Origin: Spiroplasma endosymbiont of Poecilobothrus nobilitatus
GTDB taxonomy: Bacteria; Bacillota_I; Bacilli_A; Mycoplasmatales; Mycoplasmataceae
Direction: 5' to 3'
NCBI RefSeq assembly: GCF_964030655.1
Contig: NZ_OZ034915.1
Span: 496,001 to 560,000 of the forward strand
Length of the DNA stretch: 64,000 nt
The translations under genes were made by a program, and so were the position numbers. The notes under the pieces were generated by a model, which saw only the letters and a list, made by a program, of their open reading frames with translations, had not been told where the DNA came from and ran no database searches. Shown one piece after another: positions 32,745-42,970 of this stretch. Within the stretch, counting starts at the first letter, position 1. Each line of letters opens with the position of its first letter.

Positions 32745-34274
32745 TTAAACAACAGTTTCCGTAACTCGCAATTCGCGGATAACTGTAATAACAATATCAC
32801 CAGGAATTGCTTTTGCTTGTTTAATTTTTTCCTTAATATCAAGCGCAATTTTATGAGTACGAGCGTCATCATTAATAATTGGATTAACAATAACTCGAAT
32901 TTGTCGTCCTGCTTGTAAAACATAAGCTGATTGGACACCATGGACTGTTTGACAAATTTTTTCTAACTCATTCATTCGAGCAATATAATTTTCAAGAGTA
33001 TTATTGCGACTACCTGGACGAGCAGCTGACAACGTATCAGCAGCTGATACTAAAACAGAATAAGGATTAGTTACTGGTACTTCGCCATGATGCGAAGCGA
33101 TTGCATTAATAATAATTGGATGTTCATTACATTTTATTGCAATTTGAACACCTAAAGTAACATGACTTCCTTCATTTTCAAAATCAACCGCTTTTCCAAT
33201 ATCGTGTAATAATCCGGCGCGCATTGCAATTGCAGGGTCTAACCCCAGTTCACCAGCCATTATTGCTGCTAATTTTGCTACTTCGACAGAATGTAACAAG
33301 ACATTTTGGCCATAACTAGTTCGATATTTTAAAATTCCTAAGTGACGAATTAATTCAATATCTAAATTATCAATTGCTAATTCAGCCGCAATTTCTTTTC
33401 CTGCTTCAAGAATTGTCATTTCGATTTCTTCTTGTTCTAATTTGATTGTTTCTTCAATTCGTGTTGGCTGAATTCGGCCATCAAGTAATAATTTTTCTAA
33501 AGTTTTTTTTGCAATTTCCCGGCGAATTGGGTTAAAAGATGAAATTTGTACAACATTAGGTGTATCATCAATAATTAAATCAACCCCTGCCGCTATTTCA
33601 AATGTACGAATATTACGTCCATCTTTTCCAATAATTCGTCCTTTCATATTATCATCTTCTAAATAAATTGAAGTTATTGTTTTTTCTGCCCCAACTTTTG
33701 CTGCATAATGTTCAATTGCAGTAGTAATAATGTTAATGGCTGTTTGTTTGGCATTAATTTTTGCAGTATTTTCAGCATTTCGTAAAAATTCACCAATTTC
33801 CTTTTGATACCGATCACTTATTTCTTTAAAAAGAACATCTTTTGCTTCTTCAATTGAATATCCGGCAACTTTTTCAAGTTGATGAAGATTCCGTTCTACC
33901 ATTTCTTGATAATAGTTAATCTTTCCTTGCAATTCTTCTTTCTTGTGAAACAATTCTTGCTCTTTGCCATTTAATACTTCTTCTCTCTCAACAATTAAAC
34001 GTTCTCTATCTACTAAAAATTTTTCGGTCAATAAAAATTCTTCACGTTTGTGAGTTAATTCATCTTTCATTTCTTGCCTAATTTGTGCTGCTTCAACGCG
34101 CCCATCTGCTTTAGCGGCCTTAATAATTTTTTTCGCTTTATCTTCTGCTTGTTTAATTTTTAATTTTGTTTTTTTGATTAATTTAAATTTTAAATATTTT
34201 TCAAATAAATATCCAAGAAAGTAAGAACCTATTGCAACAGCAATAAGGATAATTACTCATATGTGTGTTTGCAT
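32745..34274 (-). CDS. rny: ribonuclease Y
   Basis: 509 residues, normal for RNase Y, the membrane-anchored endoribonuclease that initiates mRNA decay in Firmicutes-type bacteria. The ATG at 34274 follows TAAAGGAGAAATAATT. An N-terminal transmembrane helix (VIILIAVAIGSYFLGYLF) is followed by a long coiled coil (to about residue 190), a KH domain (MKGRIIGKDGRNIRTFE) and an HD domain (LLHSVEVAKLA, LLHDIGKAVD, SHHGEVP). The only unusual point is the TGA-coded Trp at residue 6. A -10 TATAAT lies at 34367-34372. Degraded IS-B sequence abuts its 3' end. Confidence 0.95.
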
Positions 34275-34366
34275 AATTATTTCTCCTTTACTTAAAAGAT
34301 TAAGTAAGAAGTATTAATTTTAAATATATAAGTGGAATACTACCAATGAAATCATTGCCACATATC

Positions 34367-34372
34367 ATTATA
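34367..34372 (-). promoter_or_regulatory. -10 box for rny
   Basis: TATAAT on the minus strand, about 93 bp upstream of the rny ATG, leaving a moderately long leader. Confidence 0.35.
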
Positions 34373-34404
34373 CTCTTTTTTAGAAAAATTTTCGCAGAAG
34401 ATTT

Positions 34405-35547
34405 TTTTAATTTTGTAGAAAACTATTGATGAAATAAAAAAAATCATCAATATGATAACTTTAAAAGAAAATTATATACACTTTTAATATTGTTATTTAA
34501 CTTTTTTATACGTTAAAATATAATACCGATGATTGTTGGTTTGGCGTTAAACCTTTATGCTGGTATTTTCATTTTCAGAGATTTAAATAATTTTGAATGT
34601 TCGTGAAACCTAAGCCATGATAATGAATTAATGATTCTTTAAGATTTGATTGTAATTTACTAATTTTATTTAACTTTCGATAACTAGCATCAGGATTTGT
34701 ACTAGTTTTAGTTGCTAATAAAATATAATTTGTTTGTTTTGCTACTAATAAATATAATGGTTGTTTGTCAGAAATAATAATTGAATTTTCTTTGATTAAT
34801 TGTTTATTAATATTTTCAATAATTCACTGTTTTTGTAATCGTTTTGTGTTGGTTGATTTAACATAAATATTATTATTGCTGTCAACAGCCATTTTAACAC
34901 AACATTTAGTGTTGGTTGAAAATGAATCAAGATGAATTTTTCTTTTATCAAATTTATCTTTAAAATTACCTTTGTGGATTTCTTTAATAAATGTTTCATC
35001 GATTTGAATTTGGCTATTTAACGTTTTAAATTTTAATTGGGTGTTTTCTAATTGTTTTGATTTCATTATTTTTTGGCGATTATATCAAGCGGTTTTCGGT
35101 GATGTTTTAATAAAGTGGGAAATCATTTTACTAGATTGGCCTAATAATGAAATTTGAATCAATAAATTTCACTGTTCATAATTTAAATGACTTCAATACG
35201 TAAAATGATCACGAAAAGCATCAAAACTAGCACGACATTTTTTGCATAAATATTTTTGTTTTCCTTCAGGATTATGACCATTTTTAACACAATAAAAAGA
35301 TTGACAATTATGACATTTAATACCTTTATCCCTAAATTTTTTGTCAATTTCATTTAAGCGTTTTTGTTTTTTAATTAATTCTGCTTCTTTTTTGACTTTT
35401 TCATGAAATTCTAAAAATTGATCATCTGTTAAACTATTTATTAATTCTTCAATTATTTTTTCCATTAATTATTCACTTCTTATATTAAAAATATACCTAA
35501 TTTTAGGTATATTTTATAAATATCAAGAGTTTTCTACAAAATTAAAG
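34405..35547 (-). mobile_element. IS-B copy 6, full length and apparently intact
   Basis: Both terminal repeats are present (one mismatch, AACTATTGAT, on the left). The transposase frame is open. It lies between rny and a degraded metallopeptidase-like remnant. Confidence 0.85.
34506..35465 (-). CDS. IS-B transposase (319 aa)
   Basis: Open reading frame equivalent to that at 20742-21701, with CHNC in place of CPNC in the first zinc knuckle (both Cys kept) and IDETF intact. Confidence 0.8.
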
Positions 35548-35635
35548 AAAGATTTCAATTTTATACGAATATTTTTTCATTTCAACCATATATTTTAATA
35601 TTTTTTTATTATTTTTATTAATTTTTAATCTAATT

Positions 35636-35824
35636 TTAATCAATTTCAACGTTATATTTCTTTTTAATTTCATTAGTAAAAAAAATCATTTAATATTTTT
35701 CAATTATCTGTTTGCTTTTCTTCTCTTGTGTTGCTAAAATTCAATAAGCAAAAGCTTCAGCAAATAATTCTGCATTGTTTTCTGATCCATAGCGATATTC
35801 TACTATATTAAATAAATTTAATCG
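35636..35824 (-). pseudogene. C-terminal remnant resembling an ATLF/lethal-factor-like metallopeptidase
   Basis: The minus-strand frame reads YGSENNAELFAEAFAYWI..., one TAA (after IIEKY), then MIFFTNEIKKKYNVEID and a stop. The segment with an acidic residue in ELFAEAFAYW resembles the C-terminal zinc-ligand helix of anthrax-lethal-factor-like (ATLF) domains, which occur in secreted spiroplasma proteins. No HExxH helix is present nearby, so only the tail survives. The similarity is from memory of the motif and is short. The remaining 35548-36060 has no other gene I can support. Confidence 0.4.
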
Positions 35825-35928
35825 TATAAAGAAAATAAGATTTTTAGAAAAATAAGAAAAAAAATACCTTTTTAATTTATTGAACTAAATAACATTTAAA
35901 AATAAAAACCCTTATTTTCTTTATACGA
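35822..35928. repeat. 107-bp unit bounded by an 18-bp perfect inverted repeat
   Basis: TCGTATAAAGAAAATAAG at 35822-35839 and its exact complement at 35911-35928, with 71 AT-rich bases between. It lies at the edge of the metallopeptidase-like remnant. Could be a miniature mobile element or a hairpin; no flanking duplication is evident. Confidence 0.5.
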
Positions 35929-36066
35929 CCATTTATTTTTATAATTTAATTATTAACAACCTAAACCTTTTCATTTTTATTTAGTAATTTTACTATACAT
36001 AAATATTAATATATATTATTACTTAGTTAATAGTTTTTGTTGCATTTGCAATTACAATTTACAAAT

Positions 36067-36106
36067 GAAAAAAATGTTTTTTCTTAAAAAGAAAAAACAT
36101 TTTTTT
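36067..36106 (-). terminator. intrinsic terminator of the ferritin-like gene
   Basis: AAATGTTTTTTCTT and its complement AAGAAAAAACATTT around an AAA loop, with A/T runs on both sides. Confidence 0.75.
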
Positions 36107-36629
36107 ATGCACGGGGACTAAAAGGGTCAATAACTGTTAAAGTATCTGGTTCTTCTTTTTCTCCCATTTTTCGATCAATTTTATAATAACTATTATTTGA
36201 CATTTTAATTCATTCAATAATATCTTTTACTTCAGCTAATTCTTCATAAAAGTCAATAATAAATCAATCATAAAATTTATAAGTAACTAAATCACCAACT
36301 TTATTGGCATGCTGTGCTAATTTATTTGTTAATTCAGCAAAATATGCTCGTTTTGTTTGATAGGTTTCCATTAATTCAATAATATTTTTAATATCTTTAT
36401 ATTCTTCAGCAATATTTTTAATTTGATAATGTCCATCACGGTCTAAAACAAAATTTATAATTCGACGTTGATGTAAAACTTCATCTTGTGCTTGAACTTG
36501 GAAATAATGGCTAAAGCCAGGAAACCCTAACTTATCAGCGGCTGAACTTAAATTATAGCAAAAGAATTGTATTTTAATGTGTTCATCAATATAATGTTGT
36601 AAATCTTTTTCAATGTCGTTTGTTAACAT
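36105..36629 (-). CDS. ferritin-like protein (174 aa)
   Basis: ATG at 36629 follows GAAAGAGAGGAAAAATT. I reject the longer start because it has no RBS and overlaps the IS-D end. The product has the ferritin four-helix layout. An N-terminal helix reads IEKDLQHYIDEHIKIQFFCYNLSSAADKLG; FSHYFQVQAQDEVLHQRRI is the E-x-x-H ferroxidase helix; two further helices follow (IKNIIELMETYQTKRAYFAEL and a C-terminal one with DFYEELAEVKDIIEW). It would store or sequester iron in the cytosol. Ligand completeness is uncertain because some canonical Glu positions look replaced. Trp at two positions is TGA. Confidence 0.8.
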
Positions 36630-36660
36630 AATTTTTCCTCTCTTTCTATTCTTATTGTAC

Positions 36661-37144
36661 TGGAATTGCAAGGGTTTTTTGGACAAATTTTATGTAGAAT
36701 AATAATTTCTGTATTGCACTGGTGTTAAATAATTTAGTTTGCTATGAATTCGAATATTATTGTACCAATTAATGTAATCAAATAATTCTAATTTAAACTG
36801 CTCAACGTTTTTAAATTTATTATTTTTAATAAATTCAGTTTTAAAAATTTTGTATGTTGATTCCGCAACAGCATTGTCATAATGACAACCTGGTTTACTG
36901 TAAGATTTTTGAATCCCATTTTTAACTAACAGGTTATAAATAATAAGATTATTATTGAATTCACTGCCTTGATCAGTGTGAAATATTTTAATATTGCTTA
37001 ATGAAAATTGAAGTTTATTAAAGCTGATTTCAACTAATTTGGCATTTTTGTGTAAACTAACATCATAACCAATAATTTATCGATTAAATAAATCAACTAA
37101 GAAACAGACATAATATCATTTGTTACTAATAAAAACATAGGTTA
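36661..37144 (-). mobile_element. IS-D copy 2, 3' part
   Basis: Right end (TGGAATTGCAAGGG) at 36661, running on the minus strand through the catalytic E and HTDQGSEF regions and stopping at 37144 against an IS-A left-end scar. It shows the undisrupted reading where copy 1 is frameshifted. Confidence 0.8.
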
Positions 37145-37167
37145 TGGATAGGATACAATTATTAGAC
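37145..37167 (+). mobile_element. 23-bp IS-A left-end scar
   Basis: TGGATAGGATACAATTATTA plus GAC, followed directly by the TGGATAGGCT start of a full IS-A copy in the same orientation. Confidence 0.7.
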
Positions 37168-38388
37168 TGGATAGGCTACAATTATTAGGACCATAATTAT
37201 ATAGACTTCAAAATTAGATAAAATTATTAAGAAAGAAGGAATATAAAATGGGAAATAAAACTTCATACTCTGAAGAATTTAAAAAACAAATTGTCATGCT
37301 ATATAAAAATGGTAAAAGTGTTATTAATCTAGGGCAAGAATATAATTTGCCAAAACCAACTATTTATAGTTGAGTTAAAAATTATAATAATTCTGGTTCA
37401 TTTAAAGCAAAAGACAATCGCACACTAGAAGAAAATGAAATAATAACTTTACGAAAAGAACTTAAAGACTTGAAAATGGAAAATGACATTTTAAAGCAAG
37501 CCGCACTGATAATGGCCAAAAAATAGCAATAATTAATAACAACAAAACAAAATATTCAGTAAGAAAAATATGTAAGATTTTGGGTTTATCAAAATCAACT
37601 TATTATTATCAAAATAATAAATGTATTAACAAGCAAGTTAATAATTATGAACAAGAAGTTATCAGTGCCTTTAATAAAAGTCGCAAAATTTATGGGGCTC
37701 GCAAAATTAAAGTTATTTTAAACAGAAAAGATATCATCTTATCGCGGAGAAAAATCAGATTCTTTATGATCAAAAATAATTTGGTTTCTAAATACACCAA
37801 ATTAAAATATCATAATCATAAAACAACAGTCAATAATGACCAAATTAATAATATTTTAAATCGTCAATTTAACAACAAAAAACCTAATGAAGTTATTGTT
37901 AGTGATTTAACATATGTTCAAGTTGGCGCTAAATGACATTATATTTGTTTATTAATTGACTTGTTTAATCGTGAAATAATTGGTTATAGTGCTGGGCCGA
38001 ATAAAACAGCCGAACTGGTTCAACAAGCTTTTCATAAAATAACACGACCATTAAATCAAATAACTCTATTTCATACTGATCGTGGTAATTAGTTTAAAAA
38101 TAAAATCATTGATGAAATTTTAATAACTTTTAATATTAAAAGATCATTAAGCAATAAAGGCCGCCCTTATGATAATGCTGTGGCTGAAACAACTTACAAA
38201 ACTTTTAAAACTGAATTTATTAAGGGTAAAAAATTTAAAAATTTAACACAATTAAAATACGAACTTTTTGATTTTGTGCATTGATATAACAATATTCGAA
38301 TTCATGGCAGTTTAAATTATTTATCTCCAGTTACTTTTAGAAAACAAATGTCTATATAAAAAGTGTCCTAAAAAGTGTTGCCATTCCA
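37168..38388 (+). mobile_element. IS-A copy 10 (1221 bp), decayed
   Basis: Full-length. orfA is open. orfB carries GAG-to-TAG within the second catalytic motif (HTDRGN*F, near 38090). Right end at 38388. Confidence 0.9.
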
Positions 38389-38622
38389 TGTTTAATTTTC
38401 CTTTTTTATGATTTATTCATCAAGATTATACTGTATTTGCATTTATATTATATTGTTTTGCTACTATTCAACAACTTTTTTGTTTAATTTCCTCAATGAT
38501 TTTTGTTCTAAATTCTGATGTATATTTGTTATATTTTTGTCCTTTTTTTGCCATATAAAAATGCACCCCCTATAAAAATTTAACAAAATCTTTTTTTATT
38601 TTACTTACTTTTTGGGGTGCAG
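38389..38622 (-). mobile_element. IS-C copy 4, 5' part
   Basis: The left end ACTGCACCCC (minus strand) is at 38622. It holds the start of orfA with the longer A-run (MAKKGQKYNKYTSEFRTKI), which shows that the frameshift in copy 1 is a one-base loss. It has its own stops further on. Confidence 0.8.
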
Positions 38623-38626
38623 TCTT

Positions 38627-40510
38627 TTATTCTCATTTTAATTTAAAAGAAATTTTTTTATTAAAGTAATAAAATTGATTTTCTTTAAATTGGAATTTTG
38701 ATATTTCAATTTTTTTAGCCTTTGGATTAATTTTTAATTCATCAAAAGCAATTAAATCATTAAAATCAAGATTAAAAATTGTTATTTTTTGTTCATTAAT
38801 ATGAGGATAAAATTGATACCAACTCGTTTTAATTTCACTCGCCTTTTCAGGAGTATGAATAATATCATTTAATAATAATCCCAATTGTTTTTTCGTTAAG
38901 GTAAAATAATTATTATCATAAGGTTTTGATAAGATTAATGTTGTTTGTTGTAAAATTTTACTTAAATTAAATTTAAAAGTTTGATTAACAACTAATTCAT
39001 CGATAAATTTATTATTTTTTGCTGGTAAAGCAACTATTTTAAAACTATAATTAATAACTTCGTGCTTGTTTCCTTCTTGTTGATTTATTTTAACATATTT
39101 TAATTTAAAATATTTTTCAAAAGGTTCACCTTGATATCCTAAGAATTCCATAACTTTTGTCTTAATGACTACTGGTAATTTATTAACATAATTATCTTCG
39201 CCAATAATAATATTATTATTTAAATATTTTTCAAATTTTCATGTTTGCAAACTATGAAAATCAACATATTCTTTTTCATACATAAATCCATTTTTACGAA
39301 ATTTTTTCGGCGCTCCTCATTGCGCATAAATTGCTAATCCTAAACCAATTAGGGCAATTAAAATTAAGACCGTATAATCTAGCGTACGATGATTTTTAAT
39401 AAATAAACTTGTGTCATTATCACGTTGTGTTTCTAAAATAAAACGAATCAAATTTCATAAAAAGAAATAAAAACCAGTTTGCACCCCGCTACGTGTGATT
39501 GCATAACGCCCCGGATTATTTAATTTTGTTAATGCAGCACTATCATTATGTCATCATTTTTTAATTCTATTGGTAAAACCAGTTTGTTTTTTTGAACTAT
39601 CTATTTGCCCACTTCTTTTAGCCATTTCGTCTAATTGCTTTTGGTTTGGTACATAGTTAAAATATGCTTTATCCAAAACTTCTTTTCAAGTCATTTTATC
39701 AGGTTTAAGATATTTTCGATTAAAAAAATGAATAAAATTATATTTTAAATCAAAAGGATATTCTTTAGGATCTTTTTTTCATGGTTTTTTACTAAATAAT
39801 TGTCCAACAACAGGAATAAAAAAAGTAATAAATAATCATGCTAAGAAATTAAAGAATGATTCATATAAAAAGATCGGTTGACGAAAGACAATTTCACCAA
39901 GGTTATTTGTTTCTGGTGATAAACCATCTCACTGCCATAAGTTATCACGAATAAAAGCTGGTAATCAACGTAATGAATCATATGAAGTAACACTTCCTAA
40001 TAATTCATGATTAAAAAAATTACCTCAACGGCCTAATACTTGTCCTAATAAAATATTTGGAATAATACAATCAGTATAAACTCAAAGTGAAACTTTTGCT
40101 TTTCGACCAACAATGCCAAAAACAATTAAGCCAGTAATTGTTCCAAACAAAACACCACCATGAATACTCATCCCGGCTTTTCAAAACGCAAATAAAGACC
40201 AAAATGGAACATCACCTGGTTCTAATATTCAAGGATGATTAACATCATTATTAAATTTTCCAAAAAAACTAGCTCCAAATAATGAAAATGGAATAATAGC
40301 AAAAATTGATCAAATTAATGGTTCAATTGGAACCTTTTTTAATTTTAGTCGAATAAAACAGGCTAAAACCGAACAAATCATTCCTATTGTAATAAAAAAA
40401 GCATACATATGAATTCATCCGCCATATGTTGCCAAAATATTATGTGGCGTATTACTTGGCATAATTAATCCTGGATTTGGTGGTCCGCTTGTTAATAATA
40501 AACTGTTCAT
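38627..40510 (-). CDS. lgt: prolipoprotein diacylglyceryl transferase, long form (627 aa)
   Basis: ATG at 40510 after TAAGGAGTGAAAAAATAA; the frame is continuous to TAA at 38627 with about 25 TGA-coded Trp. The multi-helix core holds the family signature GRWGNFFNHELLG, SIHGGVLFG, a YE-containing helix (FLYESFFNFL) and a final RFILETQR helix. Lgt transfers diacylglycerol from phosphatidylglycerol to the lipobox Cys of lipoproteins such as the one at 5916. Typical Lgt is 260-300 residues. Here about 100 polar residues (KKPWKKDPKEYP... to LNNPGRYAIT) split the last two helices, and about 200 residues extend the C-terminus. A -10-like TATAAT sits at 40568-40573. Confidence 0.9.
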
Positions 40511-40606
40511 TTATTTTTTCACTCCTTAAGTGTTTTTATTTTCTAAATTATAAAACAATGCATAATTATTATATACCAAGTTCAAACAAAAAAGTCTATT
40601 TATTTC

Positions 40607-41684
40607 CTTTAATTTTGTAGAAAAATCTTGATATTTAATATTTAATATTTATAAAATATACCTAAAATTAGGTATATTTTTAATATAAGAGGTGAATAAT
40701 TAATGGAAAAAATAATTTAAGAATTAATAAATAGTTTAATAGATGATCAATTTTTAGAATTTCATGAAAAAGTCAAAAAAGAAGCAGAATTAATTAAAAA
40801 ACAAAAACGCTTAAATGAAATTGATCAAAAATTTAGGGATAAAGGTATTAAATATCCTAATTGTCAATCTTTTTATTGTGTTAAAAATGGTCATAATCCT
40901 GAAGGGAAACAAAAATATTTATGCAAAAAATGTCGTGCTAGTTTTGATGCTTTTCGTGATCATTTTACGTATTGAAGTCATTTAAATTATGAACAGTGAA
41001 ATTTATTGATTCAAATTTCATTATTAGGCCAATCTAGTAAAATGATTTCCCACTTTATTAAAACATCACCGAAAACCGCTTGATATAATCGCCAAAAAAT
41101 AATGAAATCAAAACAATTAGAAAACACCAAATTAAAATTTAAAACGTTAAATGGCCAAATTCAAATCGATGAAACATTTATTAAAGAAATCCACAAAGGT
41201 AATTTTAAAGATAAATTTGATAAAAGAAAAATTCATCTTGATTCATTTTCAACCAACACTAAATGTTGTATTCAAATGGCTGTTAATAGTAATAATAATA
41301 TTTATGTTAAATCAACCAACACAAAACGATTACAAAAACAGTGAATTATTGAAAATATTAATAAACAATTAATCAAAGAAAATTCAATTATTATTTCTGA
41401 CATGCAACCATTATATTTATTAGTAGCAAAACAAACAAATTATATTTTATTAGCAACTAAAACTAGTACAAATCCTGATGCTAGTTATCGGAAGTTAAAT
41501 AAAATTAGTAAATTACAATCAAATCTTAAAGAATAATTAATTCATTATCATGGCTTAGGTTTCACGAACATTCAAAATTATTTAAATCTCTGAAAATGAA
41601 AATACCAGCATAAAGGTTTAACGCCAAACCAACAATCATCGGTATTATATTTTAACGTATAAAAAAGTTAAATAACAATATTAA
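40607..41684 (+). mobile_element. IS-B copy 7, 3' truncated and decayed
   Basis: Left terminal repeat at 40607, with a small TTTAATATT duplication before the palindrome. The transposase has GAA-to-TAA at codon 6 (MEKII*), loses a zinc-ribbon Cys (IKYPNC) and has a stop near 41534. The last about 80 bp including the right terminal repeat are missing. Confidence 0.85.
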
Positions 41685-41734
41685 ACCTTTATTGAAAAGA
41701 AATTTATAAAAATATCATTTATTTTGTGTAGGGA

Positions 41735-41758
41735 AAACAGAATAACATCTGTTTTTAT
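41735..41758 (+). terminator. hairpin with T-run (1 of 3)
   Basis: AAAACAGA, loop ATAACA, TCTGTTTTT. Confidence 0.5.
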
Positions 41759-41830
41759 GATAAAAGTTCTAAATTTAAAGATACTATCCGATGAATAATG
41801 CAAATAAATTTATTTTTTTAATAGAAAAAT

Positions 41831-41862
41831 AAAAAAACAATCTCACAAGAATTGTTTTTTTG
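41831..41862. terminator. hairpin with T-run (2 of 3)
   Basis: AAAAAAACAAT and ATTGTTTTTTT flank the loop CTCACAAGA. Confidence 0.6.
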
Positions 41863-41917
41863 CCGGCTCATCGTACATGACGCCTAAAAGTTGAAGAAAA
41901 ACAGAAAGCAAAAAATG

Positions 41918-41956
41918 ATAAACATTCTAAAATAATAGCTTAGAATGTTTTTTCTT
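41918..41956 (+). terminator. hairpin with T-run (3 of 3)
   Basis: AACATTCTAA and TTAGAATGTT, ten paired bases around AATAATAGC, followed by TTTTCTT. Confidence 0.65.
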
Positions 41957-42009
41957 CGGATAATGGTTAACTTTCATTATATAATTAATACTAGGAAAAC
42001 GGGGGAAGT

Positions 42010-42945
42010 ATGGAACCAAAAACAGTTGTTACTTTAACAGTTAAAGCAAATGATATTAATCAAACAATTTTTAATTTTATTAAGAAAATGTTTCAAACAA
42101 CTCCGTTGTCAGTTATTTATAAGTTATTTCGTAATAAAAAAATTAAAGTAAATAACAAAGCAATGAAAGAACGAAATTATAAACTTCAATTAGGAGATCA
42201 AATTATTATTTTTGATAAAAATTTAGTTGTAACAGAACGAAACCAGACAGTAACTTATAATAATGTTGCAACATTACCATTACAAGTTGTTTATGAAGAT
42301 GAAAACATCCTTGTTGTTGATAAACGACATTGAGTAGAAATGCACTCAAAGTTTCATACTTCATTAGATGCTATGGCGCAACATTATTTAATCCAAAAAG
42401 ATGAATATCATCCGCAGGATGAACAGTCATTTGTCATTTCCCATGTTCATCGATTAGATAAATTAACACGAGGATTAGTGCTATATGCTAAAAATAAAAT
42501 TACATTAGATTTGTTATTAGCTAAAATTAACCAAAAAGAATTTATTGAAAAGAAATATTTAGCAAAGTGTGAAGGAATTATTAAAGAAAATGATTTTACC
42601 CTTAGTGGTTATTTATATAAAGATGAAGATAAAAAAATGGTTTTTACTAAAACAGAGCAACCACATGCTAAAGTAGTTAAAACACATTTTAAAATTCAAG
42701 ATCAGATATCAAATGCAACGTGATTGGAAGCAACATTAATAACTGGCCGTAAGCATCAGATTCGGGCTTCATTAAGTTATTTACATCATCCCATTATTAA
42801 TGATGTTAAATATGGAGCAAAACAAGAAACAAAGAAGTATATGATTGCTTTATATGCAACAACCTTAATCTTTCATCAATTGCCAGACCATTTAAGCTAT
42901 TTAAATGAAAAGATTATTAAAATTCCAGAAAATATTATAAAATAA
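42010..42945 (+). CDS. RluA-family 23S rRNA pseudouridine synthase (311 aa)
   Basis: ATG at 42010 after GGGGGAAGT. The N-terminal S4-like RNA-binding region (SVIYKLFRNKKIKVNNKAM...LQLGDQI, residues about 36-75) precedes the synthase domain. That domain has EDENILVVDKRHW, the catalytic motif HRLDKLTRGLVLYAKN (Asp of HRLD) and the late GRKHQIRA. It converts uridines in 23S rRNA to pseudouridine; whether RluC- or RluD-like cannot be decided here. The usual HRLDxxTSG reads HRLDxxTRG. Two TGA-coded Trp. A membrane protein gene follows 25 bp downstream. Confidence 0.88.
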
Positions 42946-42970
42946 AAATATTAGGAATGAGGTGAAGTAA

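Larger units (their letters stand above)
41685..42009. other. gene-less stretch with three terminator-like hairpins and a dispersed repeat
   Basis: No coding frame is supportable. It contains hairpins at 41735-41756, 41831-41862 and 41921-41955, and a copy of the repeat AAAGATACTATC...GATGAATAATGC (41777-41808) also found near the right edge of the window. A slightly G+C-richer spot (GCCGGCTCATCGTACATGACGCC, at about 41862-41884 and split here only by description) lies after the second hairpin. A lost or small RNA transcript is possible. Confidence 0.5.
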
